NCBI RefSeq assembly: GCF_001605885.1
Contig: NZ_LRPE01000036.1
Coordinates: 1-64,000 of the forward strand
Reading direction: 5' to 3'
DNA: 64,000 nt
Source: Acinetobacter lactucae
Lineage (GTDB): Bacteria > Pseudomonadota > Gammaproteobacteria > Pseudomonadales > Moraxellaceae
Part shown: positions 38,813-48,709 of the stretch, piece after piece
Layout of the letters: each line of letters starts with the position of its first letter
Position numbering within the stretch: position 1 is the first letter of the stretch
Position numbers and translations under genes: made by a program
The notes under the pieces: generated by a model
What the model was told of the DNA's origin: nothing
The model's database searches: none
What the model saw: the letters and a program-made list of their open reading frames with translations, nothing else

Positions 38813-38857
38813 AAAACCTCTATTCTTCAAGCAATCATGCTACAGAATAGAGGTTTT
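38813..38857 (-). terminator. maeB terminator hairpin that contains the cca ribosome binding site
   Basis: A perfect 14-bp stem (AAAACCTCTATTCT at 38813-38826 with its complement at 38844-38857) and a 17-base loop. On the minus strand it ends in a T-run. The GAGG serving cca (38817-38820) is paired inside the stem and the cca ATG is 3 bases beyond the T-run. Confidence 0.85.
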
Positions 38858-38900
38858 CTCAAGTCATTAGAGATGCTTTTCGTAAAAAGCAGTTTCTAAA

Positions 38901-41171
38901 TTACTTTTCTTGTTGTTGGATTTCAGCAACAGTTAAAGCAGTCATATTGATAAGACGACGAGTTGTTGCAGTCGGAGTTAAAATATGAACAGGTTTTGCT
39001 GCACCAAGCAAAATTGGGCCAATCGTAACGTTGTTACCAGAAGTCGCTTTCAACAAGTTAAATGAAATATTTGCTGCATCTAGGTTTGGCATAATGAGCA
39101 AGTTTGCTGAACCTTTGAAACGTGAACCAGGGAATGCAAATTGACGAATGTTTTCGTCTAATGCTGCATCACCGTGCATTTCACCTTCAACTTCAAGCTC
39201 AGGAGCTTGCTCAGATAAAATACGATAAACTTCACGCATTTTTTGAGCACTTGAGTCAGTCTGGTCACTACCAAAGCTTGAATGAGAAAGTAGGGCTACA
39301 CGTGGAGTAATACCAAAACGACGTACTTCTTCAGCTGCTAAAATAGTCATTTCAGCAAGTTGTTCAGCAGTCGGGTTTGTATTTACGTATGTGTCAGCAA
39401 TAAACAAATTACGATCTTCAAGCATTAATGCATTTAAGGTGAAGAAGTTATTCATACCTTCTTTTAGACCGATCACATTGCGTACAAAGTCAAGGTGAAT
39501 GTTATAGCTACTGTAAGTACCACATAACATACCGTCTGCCTTACCGAATTTAACCAGTAAAGATGCAATTAAAGTTGAACGGCGACGAGCTTCACGTTGA
39601 GCATATTCAACAGTAATGCCTTTGCGTTGCATAGTTTGATAGTAGTCTTTCCAAAACTCTTCATACATCGGGTTTTGTTCTTGATCTACAATCTCAATAT
39701 TTACGCCGTGTTGTAAACGTAAGCCTAATTTTTTGATGTTAGCTTCAATTACAGCAGTACGACCTACTAAAATTGGTTTAGCTAAATCTTCATCAACTGC
39801 AATTTGCACTGCACGTAATACGCGCTCATCTTCACCTTCAGCATATGCAATGCGTTTAGGATCAGTTTTTGCTTGAGCAAAAATTGGCTTCATCAAGAAT
39901 GCAGAGTTATAAACAAACTCAGATAATTTTTGACGGTATGCAGAGAAATCTTCGATCGGACGAGTTGCAACGCCTGAGTCCATTGCAGCTTTAGCAACAG
40001 CAGGGGCAATTTCTAAAATTAAACGTTGGTCAAGTGGACGTGGAATTAAATAGTCACGGCCAAATGAAGCAGATTTTTCACCATAAGTAGCTGCATCAGC
40101 TTCTACGTGTGCCATACGTGCAATTGCATGTACACATGCAATTTTCATGTCTTCATTAATCGTCGTTGCGCCAACGTCAAGTGCACCACGGAAAATGTAA
40201 GGGAAACATAATGCGTTGTTTACTTGGTTTGGATAGTCAGAACGACCTGTTGCCATGATCACATCAGGACGTACTTCATGCGCATGTTCAGGTAAAATTT
40301 CTGGATCTGGGTTTGCCAAAGCAAAAATAATAGGGTTCTCAGCCATCTGTTTCACCATTTCTTTGGTGAGAATACCAGCAGCAGAAAGACCCAAGAACAT
40401 ATCAGCACCAGCCATTACTTCATGTAACTGAGTCGCTTTAATGTCTTGAACATAACGCTTTTTCGATTCATCCAAGCCTTCACGTGAAGTAGTGAGTAGA
40501 CCGCGAGAATCGGCAACAATGATATTTTCTTTATTTACACCTAAAGCACAAAGCAAGTCTAAACAAGAAAGGGCAGCAGCACCTGCACCTGAAGCTACAA
40601 TTTTGATTTCATCAATTTTCTTATTTACAAGTTGCAATGCATTGAGCAATGCTGAACCTACAATAATACTTGTACCATGTTGATCATCATGGAATACAGG
40701 AATTTTCATACGTTCACGAAGTTTCTTCTCAATATAGAAACATTCTGGCGCTTTAATATCTTCGAGGTTAATACCACCGAAAGTTGGCTCAAGAGAGGCA
40801 ACAATATCTACAATTTTATCTGGATCGTTTTCTGCAATTTCGATGTCAAATACGTCAACACCAGCAAACTTCTTGAAGAGAACACCTTTACCTTCCATTA
40901 CAGGTTTAGAAGCTAATGGTCCAATATTACCTAAACCAAGAACAGCTGTACCGTTACTGACTACAGCAACCAAGTTTCCGCGAGCTGTATATTTCGCAGC
41001 AGCTGATGGATCACGTTCAATCTCTAAACATGGCGCAGCAACTCCTGGTGAGTAGGCTAGAGCCAAATCTCGTTGGTTGACAAGTTGCTTACTTGGGGTG
41101 ACGCTGATTTTCCCTGGGTTTGGATATTCATGGTAATTTAAAGCGGCCTGTTTTAAAGATTGATCGTCCAT
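38901..41171 (-). CDS. maeB: NADP-dependent malic enzyme with phosphotransacetylase-like domain
   Basis: Oxidatively decarboxylates malate to pyruvate, making NADPH. At about 756 residues from the ATG at 41171 it matches MaeB. The N-terminal 430 residues are the malic enzyme domain ([39 protein letters not shown]); the remaining 320 resemble phosphate acetyltransferase and act as an allosteric domain that is usually inactive. Start choice: a longer TTG start at 41192 is less likely. It is transcribed toward cca, from which it is separated by the hairpin at 38813-38857. Confidence 0.96.
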   Translation of the reverse strand: MDDQSLKQAALNYHEYPNPGKISVTPSKQLVNQRDLALAYSPGVAAPCLEIERDPSAAAKYTARGNLVAVVSNGTAVLGLGNIGPLASKPVMEGKGVLFKKFAGVDVFDIEIAENDPDKIVDIVASLEPTFGGINLEDIKAPECFYIEKKLRERMKIPVFHDDQHGTSIIVGSALLNALQLVNKKIDEIKIVASGAGAAALSCLDLLCALGVNKENIIVADSRGLLTTSREGLDESKKRYVQDIKATQLHEVMAGADMFLGLSAAGILTKEMVKQMAENPIIFALANPDPEILPEHAHEVRPDVIMATGRSDYPNQVNNALCFPYIFRGALDVGATTINEDMKIACVHAIARMAHVEADAATYGEKSASFGRDYLIPRPLDQRLILEIAPAVAKAAMDSGVATRPIEDFSAYRQKLSEFVYNSAFLMKPIFAQAKTDPKRIAYAEGEDERVLRAVQIAVDEDLAKPILVGRTAVIEANIKKLGLRLQHGVNIEIVDQEQNPMYEEFWKDYYQTMQRKGITVEYAQREARRRSTLIASLLVKFGKADGMLCGTYSSYNIHLDFVRNVIGLKEGMNNFFTLNALMLEDRNLFIADTYVNTNPTAEQLAEMTILAAEEVRRFGITPRVALLSHSSFGSDQTDSSAQKMREVYRILSEQAPELEVEGEMHGDAALDENIRQFAFPGSRFKGSANLLIMPNLDAANISFNLLKATSGNNVTIGPILLGAAKPVHILTPTATTRRLINMTALTVAEIQQQEK

Positions 41172-41407
41172 CTGAGTCTCTATTTGATACAAAAAAGCAA
41201 ACTAGTCAAATTGCTCATTTAGGGAGAGGCAACTCGGCTCTTTAACTATGCTTTAATTTTTACCAATTAAGAGAATAGTAGACGAATTGCCAATAGCCCC
41301 GTGGTGAGCTAAATGCTAAAGAATATAACACTACTTCTTTATTTCTCACAGTCAAAAACGCTCATTTTTGGAAAAAGCAGCATGGGTAAAATAGATGACT
41401 GAAACAG

Positions 41408-44260
41408 TTAAGAAATGTGTGGATTTGTTTGTAGATAAGGGATGACCTGCTCGGCAGGGATAGGGCGACTAAAGAAATAGCCTTGTAAAAAATCACATTG
41501 TTGTTTTTGTAGATAGGTCACCTGCTCTTTTGTTTCTACACCTTCTGCAACCAGTTTAAGTCCCATACTTTTACCCATCGCAATCATCGCATTAACAATT
41601 GCTTCTTGTTTGTGGTCACCAATTTTAGAAATAAAAGCACGATCAATTTTTAATACATCAATTGGGTACTCAGTCAGGTACGCCAAAGAAGAATAACCCG
41701 TACCAAAGTCATCTAGGGCAATAGAAATATCTCGTTGTTTTATAGAGTGTAATAGTTTTTTTACATTGTCAGTGTTGTCTAAAAGGGCTGACTCAGTAAT
41801 TTCAAGTTCGAGATCTGAACCCTGTATATTATATTTTTGCAAAACTTCATCTAGATCATTGAGTAATAAGCCTCTATGTATTTGTTGAGCAACAATATTT
41901 ACCGAGACTTGAATATTGATATAACCTGCATTTTTCCATTCTTGTAATTGCTTTCCAACTTTATCTAAAACAACTTTACCAATGTCTGAAATTAGGCTAC
42001 TACGCTCAGCAAAAGGTATAAACATATTCGGCATGACTAATCCTTTTTCGGGATGTTGCCAACGAATGAGTGCTTCAAAACCAATAATGGATTGGTCATG
42101 TAAACTAATTTTAGGTTGGTAATAAACTACAAATTCATTATTCTGAATGGCTTTGCGTAATTCTTGTTCTAAATCGGCAGTTTTATAAGGATGATCTGTT
42201 TTATTGCAGTAATAAGAAATGGTATTGCCCCCTAAACGTTTTGCCTCTGAAAGTGCTTGTTCTGCATGATTGTTGAGATGGTCAATTTGTCTGCCATGTT
42301 CAGGGAAGCATGCCACCCCGATAGAAGCTGTAATAAAATATTCCTGATTATCAATATAGAATGGTGCGTTTAACGCTTGCAAAATATTTTGGCAATATTG
42401 CTCAATATTTGGATGGATTGGCGAAATTTCATAAATAATTGCGAAATCATCACTATTTAAATAGGCGACTAAAATCGCATTGATATTGATTAAGCGTAAT
42501 CTTTGTGCGAACTGTTTAAGTAACTCGTCACCACTATCATTATTTAAAAATTCATTGAAAGCTCGGAAACGGTCAATGTTTACCCGTATTAAAGCTAAAC
42601 TTTTAATGTTATATGAGGGGTTTACAAGATATTGGTGTAATTGATTGTAATAGTAAAGACGGTTAGGTAAGTGGGTGAGACTATCATAATTTTTTAAATA
42701 AGATAGGTGTTGCTCTTGTCGTTTTTGTTCAGTGAGATCGCGTGCAAATCCAATATAATTGGTGATTTGATTGAACTCATCTTTTACTACATTGATATGC
42801 AACCATAAATATGCGCTTTTGCCAGAATTAAACTTTTCGTCAAACTGACCCATATATTCTCCTGTCTCGAGGAGCTGTTGCTTAATTGATGTATGAAACT
42901 GTTGTTGTAATTCTTTTTGATTAATTGTAATACTAAATAACTCTTTATTCAGAAGTTCTGATTTAGAAAATCCGGTTAATTTTTCATAGTAAGGATTAAT
43001 ATCAATATAATTTAGGTGTTCATCTAAAATAAATATGCCTTCAGCAGCTTGCTCGAGCACAATTGCAGATAGTCTTAGATGTTCTTGATCTTTTTTCTCT
43101 TGATGTATATCCCGGGTCATTCCAACCATGCGAAGCGCTTTTTGTGTTTTAGGATCTCGCGTAATGACACGGCCTACATCATGAATCCATCGCCAAGAAC
43201 CATCTCTGCGTAAAATCCGGAAGTTGATATTAAAATGATCTGTAACACCTTCTAAATGTTGTTTTAAGCGTTCGTCAAAAAGCTTTTTATCACTTGGATG
43301 GATACGATCTAATATTGTATTGAGATGAATAACAGTGGTCTGACTTTGTTTTTGCTGATCGAAAAACGTAATTTCTAACTTTTGATTTTCAATATCCCAA
43401 TCCCAAGGCCGGATACCCGCAGTTTCATGTGCAAAAGCTAAATTGTAGTGATGGCTTTCGAGTTGTTCATTCATTTTAGTGAGATCATAAGTACGTTCAC
43501 GTACTTTTTGCTCAAGTAAATGATTATTAAACTGCAGTTGGGCTTCAATATCTTTGGACTTATTCACTTCTTGTTGGAGCTGTACACATAGTTCTTCAGC
43601 CCATTGAGTATGTTGGTCTGAAATTTGAACAAGCTGTTTATTTTTTAATAATAGCTGAGAAATCTTTTGGTAATTACGTTGAGTTGCGTAGGCACAAAGT
43701 ACAGTTGCTACAAAGGTGAGGTTATAGGCAAAATAAAATGGTAATTCAGTAATTGGGTTATGTGTGAATTGAGCGAACAGTAACGGCAAAGTACTGGGAA
43801 TAAATAGGAGATAAAAGTATCGAGGTTGTTGTGTTAAAAATGTAAGGCCAATGATATGAGCGGAGGTAATAAATAAAGCAATTAAAATATGAGCATCTGG
43901 CAGTGCAACTAGCTTAGGAGGAAGATAAAAATGAATAACCGTGACATTTATTCCAATTAAAATTCCTGAGAACAAACAAATACTTTGTAAGACACGATCT
44001 GCTTTTTTTGTGAAATCGATAGTACGATAGTGAGTTAAAACGTTTGGAATAAATAATAAGCAGATAAAAGAAGCGATGGTCAGTCCCATAGACCAGCTAA
44101 ATGGTGTTATTGAAGATGAAAAATAATAAGAAAAAATACCATATGAAATGAGGCACAATAATATCAGGCTAAACAAATACCAGCGTATATATTGAGTTGA
44201 AAGTTTTAGTTGTTCAATTTTTGTTTGATGCTGTAGATATTCTTCCTGAAGCCCAGACAT
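41408..44260 (-). CDS. Membrane EAL phosphodiesterase with PAS domains and a degenerate GGDEF
   Basis: A 950-residue cyclic-di-GMP signalling protein. Residues 25-200 hold about six to seven membrane segments, then a coiled coil (about 200-270), two PAS/PAC regions (about 280-390 and 400-510), a GGDEF domain (about 520-685) and an EAL domain (about 700-945). The GGDEF signature reads NSDDF at 602-606, so cyclase activity is unlikely. The EAL domain keeps E729-A-L, N788, E820, D850-D851, K871, E906 and Q926, so phosphodiesterase activity is expected. It is monocistronic. The input signal of the sensor region is unknown. Confidence 0.9.
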   Translation of the reverse strand: MSGLQEEYLQHQTKIEQLKLSTQYIRWYLFSLILLCLISYGIFSYYFSSSITPFSWSMGLTIASFICLLFIPNVLTHYRTIDFTKKADRVLQSICLFSGILIGINVTVIHFYLPPKLVALPDAHILIALFITSAHIIGLTFLTQQPRYFYLLFIPSTLPLLFAQFTHNPITELPFYFAYNLTFVATVLCAYATQRNYQKISQLLLKNKQLVQISDQHTQWAEELCVQLQQEVNKSKDIEAQLQFNNHLLEQKVRERTYDLTKMNEQLESHHYNLAFAHETAGIRPWDWDIENQKLEITFFDQQKQSQTTVIHLNTILDRIHPSDKKLFDERLKQHLEGVTDHFNINFRILRRDGSWRWIHDVGRVITRDPKTQKALRMVGMTRDIHQEKKDQEHLRLSAIVLEQAAEGIFILDEHLNYIDINPYYEKLTGFSKSELLNKELFSITINQKELQQQFHTSIKQQLLETGEYMGQFDEKFNSGKSAYLWLHINVVKDEFNQITNYIGFARDLTEQKRQEQHLSYLKNYDSLTHLPNRLYYYNQLHQYLVNPSYNIKSLALIRVNIDRFRAFNEFLNNDSGDELLKQFAQRLRLININAILVAYLNSDDFAIIYEISPIHPNIEQYCQNILQALNAPFYIDNQEYFITASIGVACFPEHGRQIDHLNNHAEQALSEAKRLGGNTISYYCNKTDHPYKTADLEQELRKAIQNNEFVVYYQPKISLHDQSIIGFEALIRWQHPEKGLVMPNMFIPFAERSSLISDIGKVVLDKVGKQLQEWKNAGYINIQVSVNIVAQQIHRGLLLNDLDEVLQKYNIQGSDLELEITESALLDNTDNVKKLLHSIKQRDISIALDDFGTGYSSLAYLTEYPIDVLKIDRAFISKIGDHKQEAIVNAMIAMGKSMGLKLVAEGVETKEQVTYLQKQQCDFLQGYFFSRPIPAEQVIPYLQTNPHIS

Positions 44261-44394
44261 AAGATTTTTCTATCCTATTTTTTTACATATATACAGAAAG
44301 AATCTGATTTATCAGTGAAAAAGAATTTGAAATTTTATTCATACAATAAAAGTAAATTAACTTTAAATCACGATTTAATCAATGTTCAGAGAAC

Positions 44395-45117
44395 TTAGGT
44401 GGATAAAAATCGATAATTTAAGATAGACAAGGCAACAACTGGGGCTGTTTCTGTACGTAAAACACGGTCACCAATGCACCAGTTCACGAAACCAGCTCGA
44501 TTGGCTTGGGTAATTTCATTTTCACTTAGTCCACCTTCTGGGCCAATTAATAGGGAAAGTTCAGGTTGTATCCCTGCCAATACATCTTTTTGTTCTTTTT
44601 CTGGCGCTAAAACAAATTTAGATTGAGGAAGTTTAGGAGAACTTAACCATTCATGAAGGGAAATAGGTGCTAACACTTCTGGGACTAAGTTCAAGCCACA
44701 TTGTTCACATGCTGCAATTGCAACAGCTTGCCAATGATCTAATTTTTTTTGATCTCGATCGTATTTTAACCGCATTTCACAACGCTCACTGGTCAGTAAT
44801 TGAATTTGGCTTACACCCAGTTCAGTGGCTTTCTGAATGGCATAATCCATTCGATCACCTTTACTCATGACCTGACCCAAGATAGCTTTAAAAGGTGCAT
44901 TACGGTTTGCTGGATTAAAATTCTCGATCGTAACAAAGGCATTTTTTTTATTAATTTCGGTTAATGTCGCGAGATATTCGCCACCTTGTCCATTAAATAG
45001 AGTTGCTTGTTCTTGTAGTTGTGCACGTAAAACACGCACCCAATGATGGAATACTGATTCTGTCAGTTGAATTGTTGAGCCAACTGTAAGTTCAGTTTCG
45101 ATAAAAAAACGGTTCAT
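44395..45117 (-). CDS. rsmE: 16S rRNA (uracil1498-N3)-methyltransferase
   Basis: Methylates U1498 of 16S rRNA using SAM. It is 240 residues with the usual N-terminal PUA-like domain (HHWVRVLRAQLQEQATLFNGQ) and a C-terminal SPOUT knot containing LLIGPEGGLSENEI and the SAM-binding RVLRTETAPVVALSIL. It lies 18 bases downstream of metF, so it may be cotranscribed with it, linking the SAM-using enzyme to the methyl cycle genes. Confidence 0.95.
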   Translation of the reverse strand: MNRFFIETELTVGSTIQLTESVFHHWVRVLRAQLQEQATLFNGQGGEYLATLTEINKKNAFVTIENFNPANRNAPFKAILGQVMSKGDRMDYAIQKATELGVSQIQLLTSERCEMRLKYDRDQKKLDHWQAVAIAACEQCGLNLVPEVLAPISLHEWLSSPKLPQSKFVLAPEKEQKDVLAGIQPELSLLIGPEGGLSENEITQANRAGFVNWCIGDRVLRTETAPVVALSILNYRFLST

Positions 45118-45135
45118 TGGGTACGCCTTACAAAA

Positions 45136-45972
45136 TTAATTTAAACCAAGATCAACAACGAGTTGACGAGTTGGTTCGATTTGATTCATTGAATAGAAGT
45201 GCAAGCTTGGTGCGCCACCTGCAATGAGGCGTTCACATAGCTTAACAACAACGTCATGACCGAAAGCTTTAATACTTTCACTGTCATCGCCATAGGCTTG
45301 TAATTGCTTACGAATCCAGCGAGGAATTTCAGCACCTGTACCGTCTGCAAAGCGAATTAAATTGCTTGCATTGGTAATTGGCATGATGCCTGGAGCCACT
45401 GGAATGTTAATTTCAGCTTTCTCTAAACGCTCTATAAAATAAAAATATGAATCTGGATTGAAGAAGAATTGAGTAATTCCTGCATTGGCCCCAGCTTGTA
45501 CTTTTTCGATAAAACGTTGGATATCTGAATCAAGGTCTTCAGCTTGAGGATGCATTTCTGGATAAGCTGCAACTTCAATATGAAAATGATCACCTGAGTG
45601 TTCACGAATAAAACGTACTAAATCCTGTGCGTAAGGAAGTTCCCCAAGTCCAACCTGACCAGAAGGTAAATCACCGCGTAAAGCAACAATACGGTTAATG
45701 CCTTGAGCTTTATATAAATCCAGTAACTCAGCAATGCGAGCTTTATCATCACCAATACAAGAAAGGTGAGGTGCAACTGGTGTACCTTTACCATTAAAAT
45801 CTTCAATAGCGGCAAGAGTACGTTCGCGAGTAGAACCACCAGCCCCATAAGTAATTGAGAAAAACTCAGGGTTTAATAGCTGTAATTCTTGGTGAACAAT
45901 ACGAAGTTTTTCAGCACCAGCATCAGTTTTTGGCGGAAAAAACTCAAAAGAAATAGGCGTACGTCTAGTCAT
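45136..45972 (-). CDS. metF: 5,10-methylenetetrahydrofolate reductase
   Basis: Reduces methylene-THF to methyl-THF, the methyl donor for methionine synthesis. The 278-residue FAD-dependent TIM barrel starts MTRRTPISFEFFPPKTDAG at 45972, preceded by AAGGA six bases upstream; the longer frame overlaps ahcY. Motifs: FFPPKTDAG, SITYGAGGSTRERT, IVALRGDLP, EVAAYPEMHP and GITQFFFNPD. Shorter than E. coli MetF (296). It is 3' of ahcY behind a strong terminator, so it may have its own promoter or depend on read-through. Confidence 0.95.
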   Translation of the reverse strand: MTRRTPISFEFFPPKTDAGAEKLRIVHQELQLLNPEFFSITYGAGGSTRERTLAAIEDFNGKGTPVAPHLSCIGDDKARIAELLDLYKAQGINRIVALRGDLPSGQVGLGELPYAQDLVRFIREHSGDHFHIEVAAYPEMHPQAEDLDSDIQRFIEKVQAGANAGITQFFFNPDSYFYFIERLEKAEINIPVAPGIMPITNASNLIRFADGTGAEIPRWIRKQLQAYGDDSESIKAFGHDVVVKLCERLIAGGAPSLHFYSMNQIEPTRQLVVDLGLN

Positions 45973-46008
45973 GTCAAATCCTTGTAAACAGCGAAACATT
46001 TTAGAAAA

Positions 46009-46036
46009 AAGGGCAGTCGGTTCACCGTCTGCCCTT
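46009..46036 (-). terminator. Terminator after ahcY
   Basis: Stem AAGGGCAG/CTGCCCTT, extended to 12 bp with one mismatch, followed by T6 on the minus strand; it lies between ahcY and metF. Confidence 0.8.
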
Positions 46037-46042
46037 AAATTC

Positions 46043-47425
46043 TTAGTATTTGTAAGCGTCAGACTTGAAGGGTCCCTCAACAGCAACACCTAAGTAATCG
46101 GCTTGCTCTTGAGTTAACTGAGTAAGTACACCACCGAAACCTGCAACCATTGCAGCAGCAACTTCTTCGTCAAGTTTCTTAGGAAGAACTTCTACGCGAA
46201 TTTTTGCAGCTTTTTCATTTGCAGGAAGGTCAGCAAATTTCTCTTGGAATAAGTGAATTTGACCTAAGACTTGGTTGGCAAAAGAGCCGTCCATCACACG
46301 TGATGGATGACCAGTTGCATTACCAAGGTTTACAAGGCGACCTTCAGAAAGAAGGATAAGGTAGTTGTTTTCGTCTTCTGAACGATAAACTTGGTGAACT
46401 TGTGGCTTAACTTCAACCCACTTGTAACCACGTAAATAAGCCGTGTCGATTTCTGTGTCGAAGTGACCAATGTTACATACAACTGCGCCAGCTTTTAAGC
46501 TATCTAACATCGCTGCATCACACACGTGGTAGTTACCAGTAGTGGTTACAACAAGGTCAGTGTTGCCAAGAAGATCGTGGTTAATATCTTCTTTTTTGCC
46601 TGTTTGTACGCCGTTTTTGTATGGAGATACAACTTCATAGCCGTCCATACATGCTTGCATAGCACAAATTGGGTCAACCTCAGTTACACGAACGATCATG
46701 CCTTCTTGACGTAAAGATTGAGCAGAACCTTTACCTACGTCACCATAACCAACTACAAGTGCACGGCGGCCAGACAAAAGCATGTCAGTTGCACGTTTGA
46801 TCGCGTCATTTAATGAGTGGCGGCAACCGTATTTGTTGTCGTTTTTAGATTTAGTAACAGAGTCATTTACGTTGATTGCAGGAACTTTCAAAGAACCGTC
46901 TTTCCACATTTCGATAAGACGTTGAACACCTGTTGTTGTTTCTTCGGTAATACCGTGAATACGTTCTAAAAGAGCAGGGTATTTTTCATGAACAAGAGCA
47001 GTTAAGTCACCACCATCGTCCAAGATCATATTGGCATCCCAAGGTTGGCCATTTACATTGATCTGTTGTTCTAAGCACCACATATATTCTTCTTCAGTTT
47101 CGCCTTTCCAAGCAAAAACTGGAATACCGCGAGCAGCAATTGCAGCAGCAGCATGATCTTGAGTCGAGAAAATGTTACATGATGTCCAGCGTACTTCAGC
47201 ACCTAATTCAACAAGCGTTTCAATAAGAACCGCTGTTTGAATGGTCATGTGAATACAACCAAGAATTTTTGCGCCAGCAAGTGGTTTAGTCGCTGCATAG
47301 CGTTTACGTAAGCCAATCAAAGCTGGCATTTCTGCTTCAGCAAGTTTGATTTCTTTACGGCCGTAGTCAGCAAGAGAGATGTCAGCAACTTTGTAATCTG
47401 TAAATGAAGCATTAACCGCGTTCAT
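46043..47425 (-). CDS. ahcY: S-adenosylhomocysteine hydrolase
   Basis: Cleaves S-adenosylhomocysteine to adenosine and homocysteine, clearing the product inhibitor of methyltransferases. The 460-residue protein has [20 protein letters not shown] (active site Lys/Asp/Asn and Cys), the NAD-binding [16 protein letters not shown], and the C-terminal KSDAYKY tail that completes the neighbouring subunit's NAD site. A good ribosome binding site AAGGAG lies upstream. Its 5' leader contains an SAH-riboswitch-like structure, so expression likely rises when its substrate accumulates. It forms a methyl-cycle neighbourhood with metF and rsmE. Confidence 0.98.
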   Translation of the reverse strand: MNAVNASFTDYKVADISLADYGRKEIKLAEAEMPALIGLRKRYAATKPLAGAKILGCIHMTIQTAVLIETLVELGAEVRWTSCNIFSTQDHAAAAIAARGIPVFAWKGETEEEYMWCLEQQINVNGQPWDANMILDDGGDLTALVHEKYPALLERIHGITEETTTGVQRLIEMWKDGSLKVPAINVNDSVTKSKNDNKYGCRHSLNDAIKRATDMLLSGRRALVVGYGDVGKGSAQSLRQEGMIVRVTEVDPICAMQACMDGYEVVSPYKNGVQTGKKEDINHDLLGNTDLVVTTTGNYHVCDAAMLDSLKAGAVVCNIGHFDTEIDTAYLRGYKWVEVKPQVHQVYRSEDENNYLILLSEGRLVNLGNATGHPSRVMDGSFANQVLGQIHLFQEKFADLPANEKAAKIRVEVLPKKLDEEVAAAMVAGFGGVLTQLTQEQADYLGVAVEGPFKSDAYKY

Positions 47426-47465
47426 TACGATCTCCTTAATTAAAAATAAAAATTGATCATTATGT

Positions 47466-47565
47466 TCGCGGATGCCGTTGTTGGTTAAAACGAGTGTTTA
47501 ACCGATTGTCGAGCCTGGCAAACTGATCTTTAGTGCCGATCATTTGTCGCAGCATCCCTCGACTA
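47466..47565 (-). promoter_or_regulatory. SAH riboswitch-like leader of ahcY
   Basis: On the minus strand stem P1 pairs GTCGAG (47558-47563) with CTCGAC (47508-47513). GGATGC right after P1's 5' arm pairs with GCATCC (47470-47475), forming the expected pseudoknot. The conserved-looking blocks GAGGGATGCTGCGAC and GCCAGGCTCGAC match the SAH riboswitch pattern as I remember it. A further hairpin GGTTAAA/TTTAACC sits between. The element ends about 45 bases before the ahcY ATG. No terminator is seen after it, so translation or stability control is possible. Confidence 0.85.
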
Positions 47566-47648
47566 GCGAAACATTGTACTTGGAAAAGCTTTTAGTGCCA
47601 ATCCAGTTTTGTTTATTATCTGCCTAATTATCCTTATAGATTCGAATT

Positions 47649-48185
47649 ATGGCAGTAAATATTCCCCAAGTTCTAGCAAACCTCGAAGCAAACTGTGGTG
47701 TTTTTGCCGTTTGGATGGTACTTCAACATCATGGGGTACAAATTGATGTTGCTGAGTTGATTAAAGTTTGCCGACACGAGGAAGGGGGCACCTATGCGAT
47801 TGCCTTAGCTGTTGCATTAAAGAAACTAGGATTTCAAGTGTCATTTCATTCAGATGAAGATCCTAATATTAGCCCTAGCGAACGAATGAGCTATAAAGAA
47901 GCAAAGGTATTAAAAATACCAACAGGACCCGCACTGAGCTATCAAGATATTCAAGCGGCGATTCAAAATGGAAAAATGGTGATTGTCTATTACGATACTT
48001 TAGCAGGGGTCGGAAATCAGTCACTTATCTATTCTATTGACTCAAATGAAATCTGCTTTTTTGATAGTTTTGAACCGATGTCAGTAACTGTTTTTGAAAA
48101 GCAACGTCAAGTAGATGGGATTTGTCGCCAGGCTATCGTGATTGATGATCGTAATTTTCAGATGCATTCAACCAAAGTGAGTTAG
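47649..48185 (+). CDS. Peptidase C39-like protein lacking the catalytic His
   Basis: A 178-residue cytoplasmic protein with the start of a papain-like C39 fold: NCGVFAVWMVLQHHG gives the Cys at residue 16 and the following helix. In the expected C-terminal half, strand GNQSLIYSI then EICFFDSFEP aligns with the family's His strand and Asp turn, but the His position is Gln124 (Asp139 is kept). It has no ABC transporter domain and no transporter gene beside it. It may be an inactive or non-proteolytic C39-like protein. It diverges from ahcY. Function unknown. Confidence 0.65.
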   Translation: MAVNIPQVLANLEANCGVFAVWMVLQHHGVQIDVAELIKVCRHEEGGTYAIALAVALKKLGFQVSFHSDEDPNISPSERMSYKEAKVLKIPTGPALSYQDIQAAIQNGKMVIVYYDTLAGVGNQSLIYSIDSNEICFFDSFEPMSVTVFEKQRQVDGICRQAIVIDDRNFQMHSTKVS

Positions 48186-48193
48186 ATTAAAAA

Positions 48194-48211
48194 GAGCCAG
48201 TAGGCTGGCTC
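48194..48211. terminator. Weak hairpin between the C39-like and carboxymuconolactone genes
   Basis: 7-bp stem GAGCCAG/CTGGCTC with a 4-base loop between converging genes; T-runs are poor. Confidence 0.45.
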
Positions 48212-48219
48212 ATTTGCAA

Positions 48220-48603
48220 TTATTTTTGTTGATATTCTTGAATCACTTCTAAAGCAGCACGAAAAGCTTCTTGAGTAGCGGGTGCGCCGCAATATGGCAG
48301 ACTATGCAATAAAGTTTCTTGAATCTCTTCAACTGTACAGCCATTGTTGAGTGCACCACGAACATGGCCTTTGAGTTCGGTTGGTGATTTGAGTGCCGTG
48401 AGCATTGCCAAAGTAATTAATGAACGATATTTACGTGGTAGCACACCTTCACGTTGCCAAGTCGATCCCCATGCATGTTCATTAATCCAGTCTTGTAAAG
48501 GCTGGGTAAAGGGTACGGTATTTTCTTGGGCACGTTTTACAAAAGCTTCTCCCATCACTTCTGTGCGTACTTTTAATCCATTTTCATAATCTTGTTTAGA
48601 CAT
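48220..48603 (-). CDS. Carboxymuconolactone decarboxylase family protein
   Basis: 127 residues with the CMD/AhpD helical fold: PRKYRSLITLAMLTALKSPTEL, then HVRGALNNGCTVEEIQETLLHS, as in 4-carboxymuconolactone decarboxylases. There is no CxxC, so it is not the AhpD peroxidase type; the conserved His and Glu fit PcaC. In Acinetobacter the authentic pcaC lies in the pca-qui cluster, and none of those genes is present here, so this is a paralogue of unknown substrate. It is downstream of fadE behind a terminator. Confidence 0.85.
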   Translation of the reverse strand: MSKQDYENGLKVRTEVMGEAFVKRAQENTVPFTQPLQDWINEHAWGSTWQREGVLPRKYRSLITLAMLTALKSPTELKGHVRGALNNGCTVEEIQETLLHSLPYCGAPATQEAFRAALEVIQEYQQK

Positions 48604-48620
48604 TAATTTCTCCTAAAAAT

Positions 48621-48642
48621 AAAAGCGTCGATTGACGCTTTT
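48621..48642 (-). terminator. Terminator of fadE
   Basis: 9-bp stem AAAAGCGTC/GACGCTTTT with a 4-base loop. Confidence 0.8.
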
Positions 48643-48709
48643 ATGGCTATTTATTAATTAATGCGAATCAAACATGATTGCAATAGTGAATTAGTGGAGG
48701 CATCAGTCA

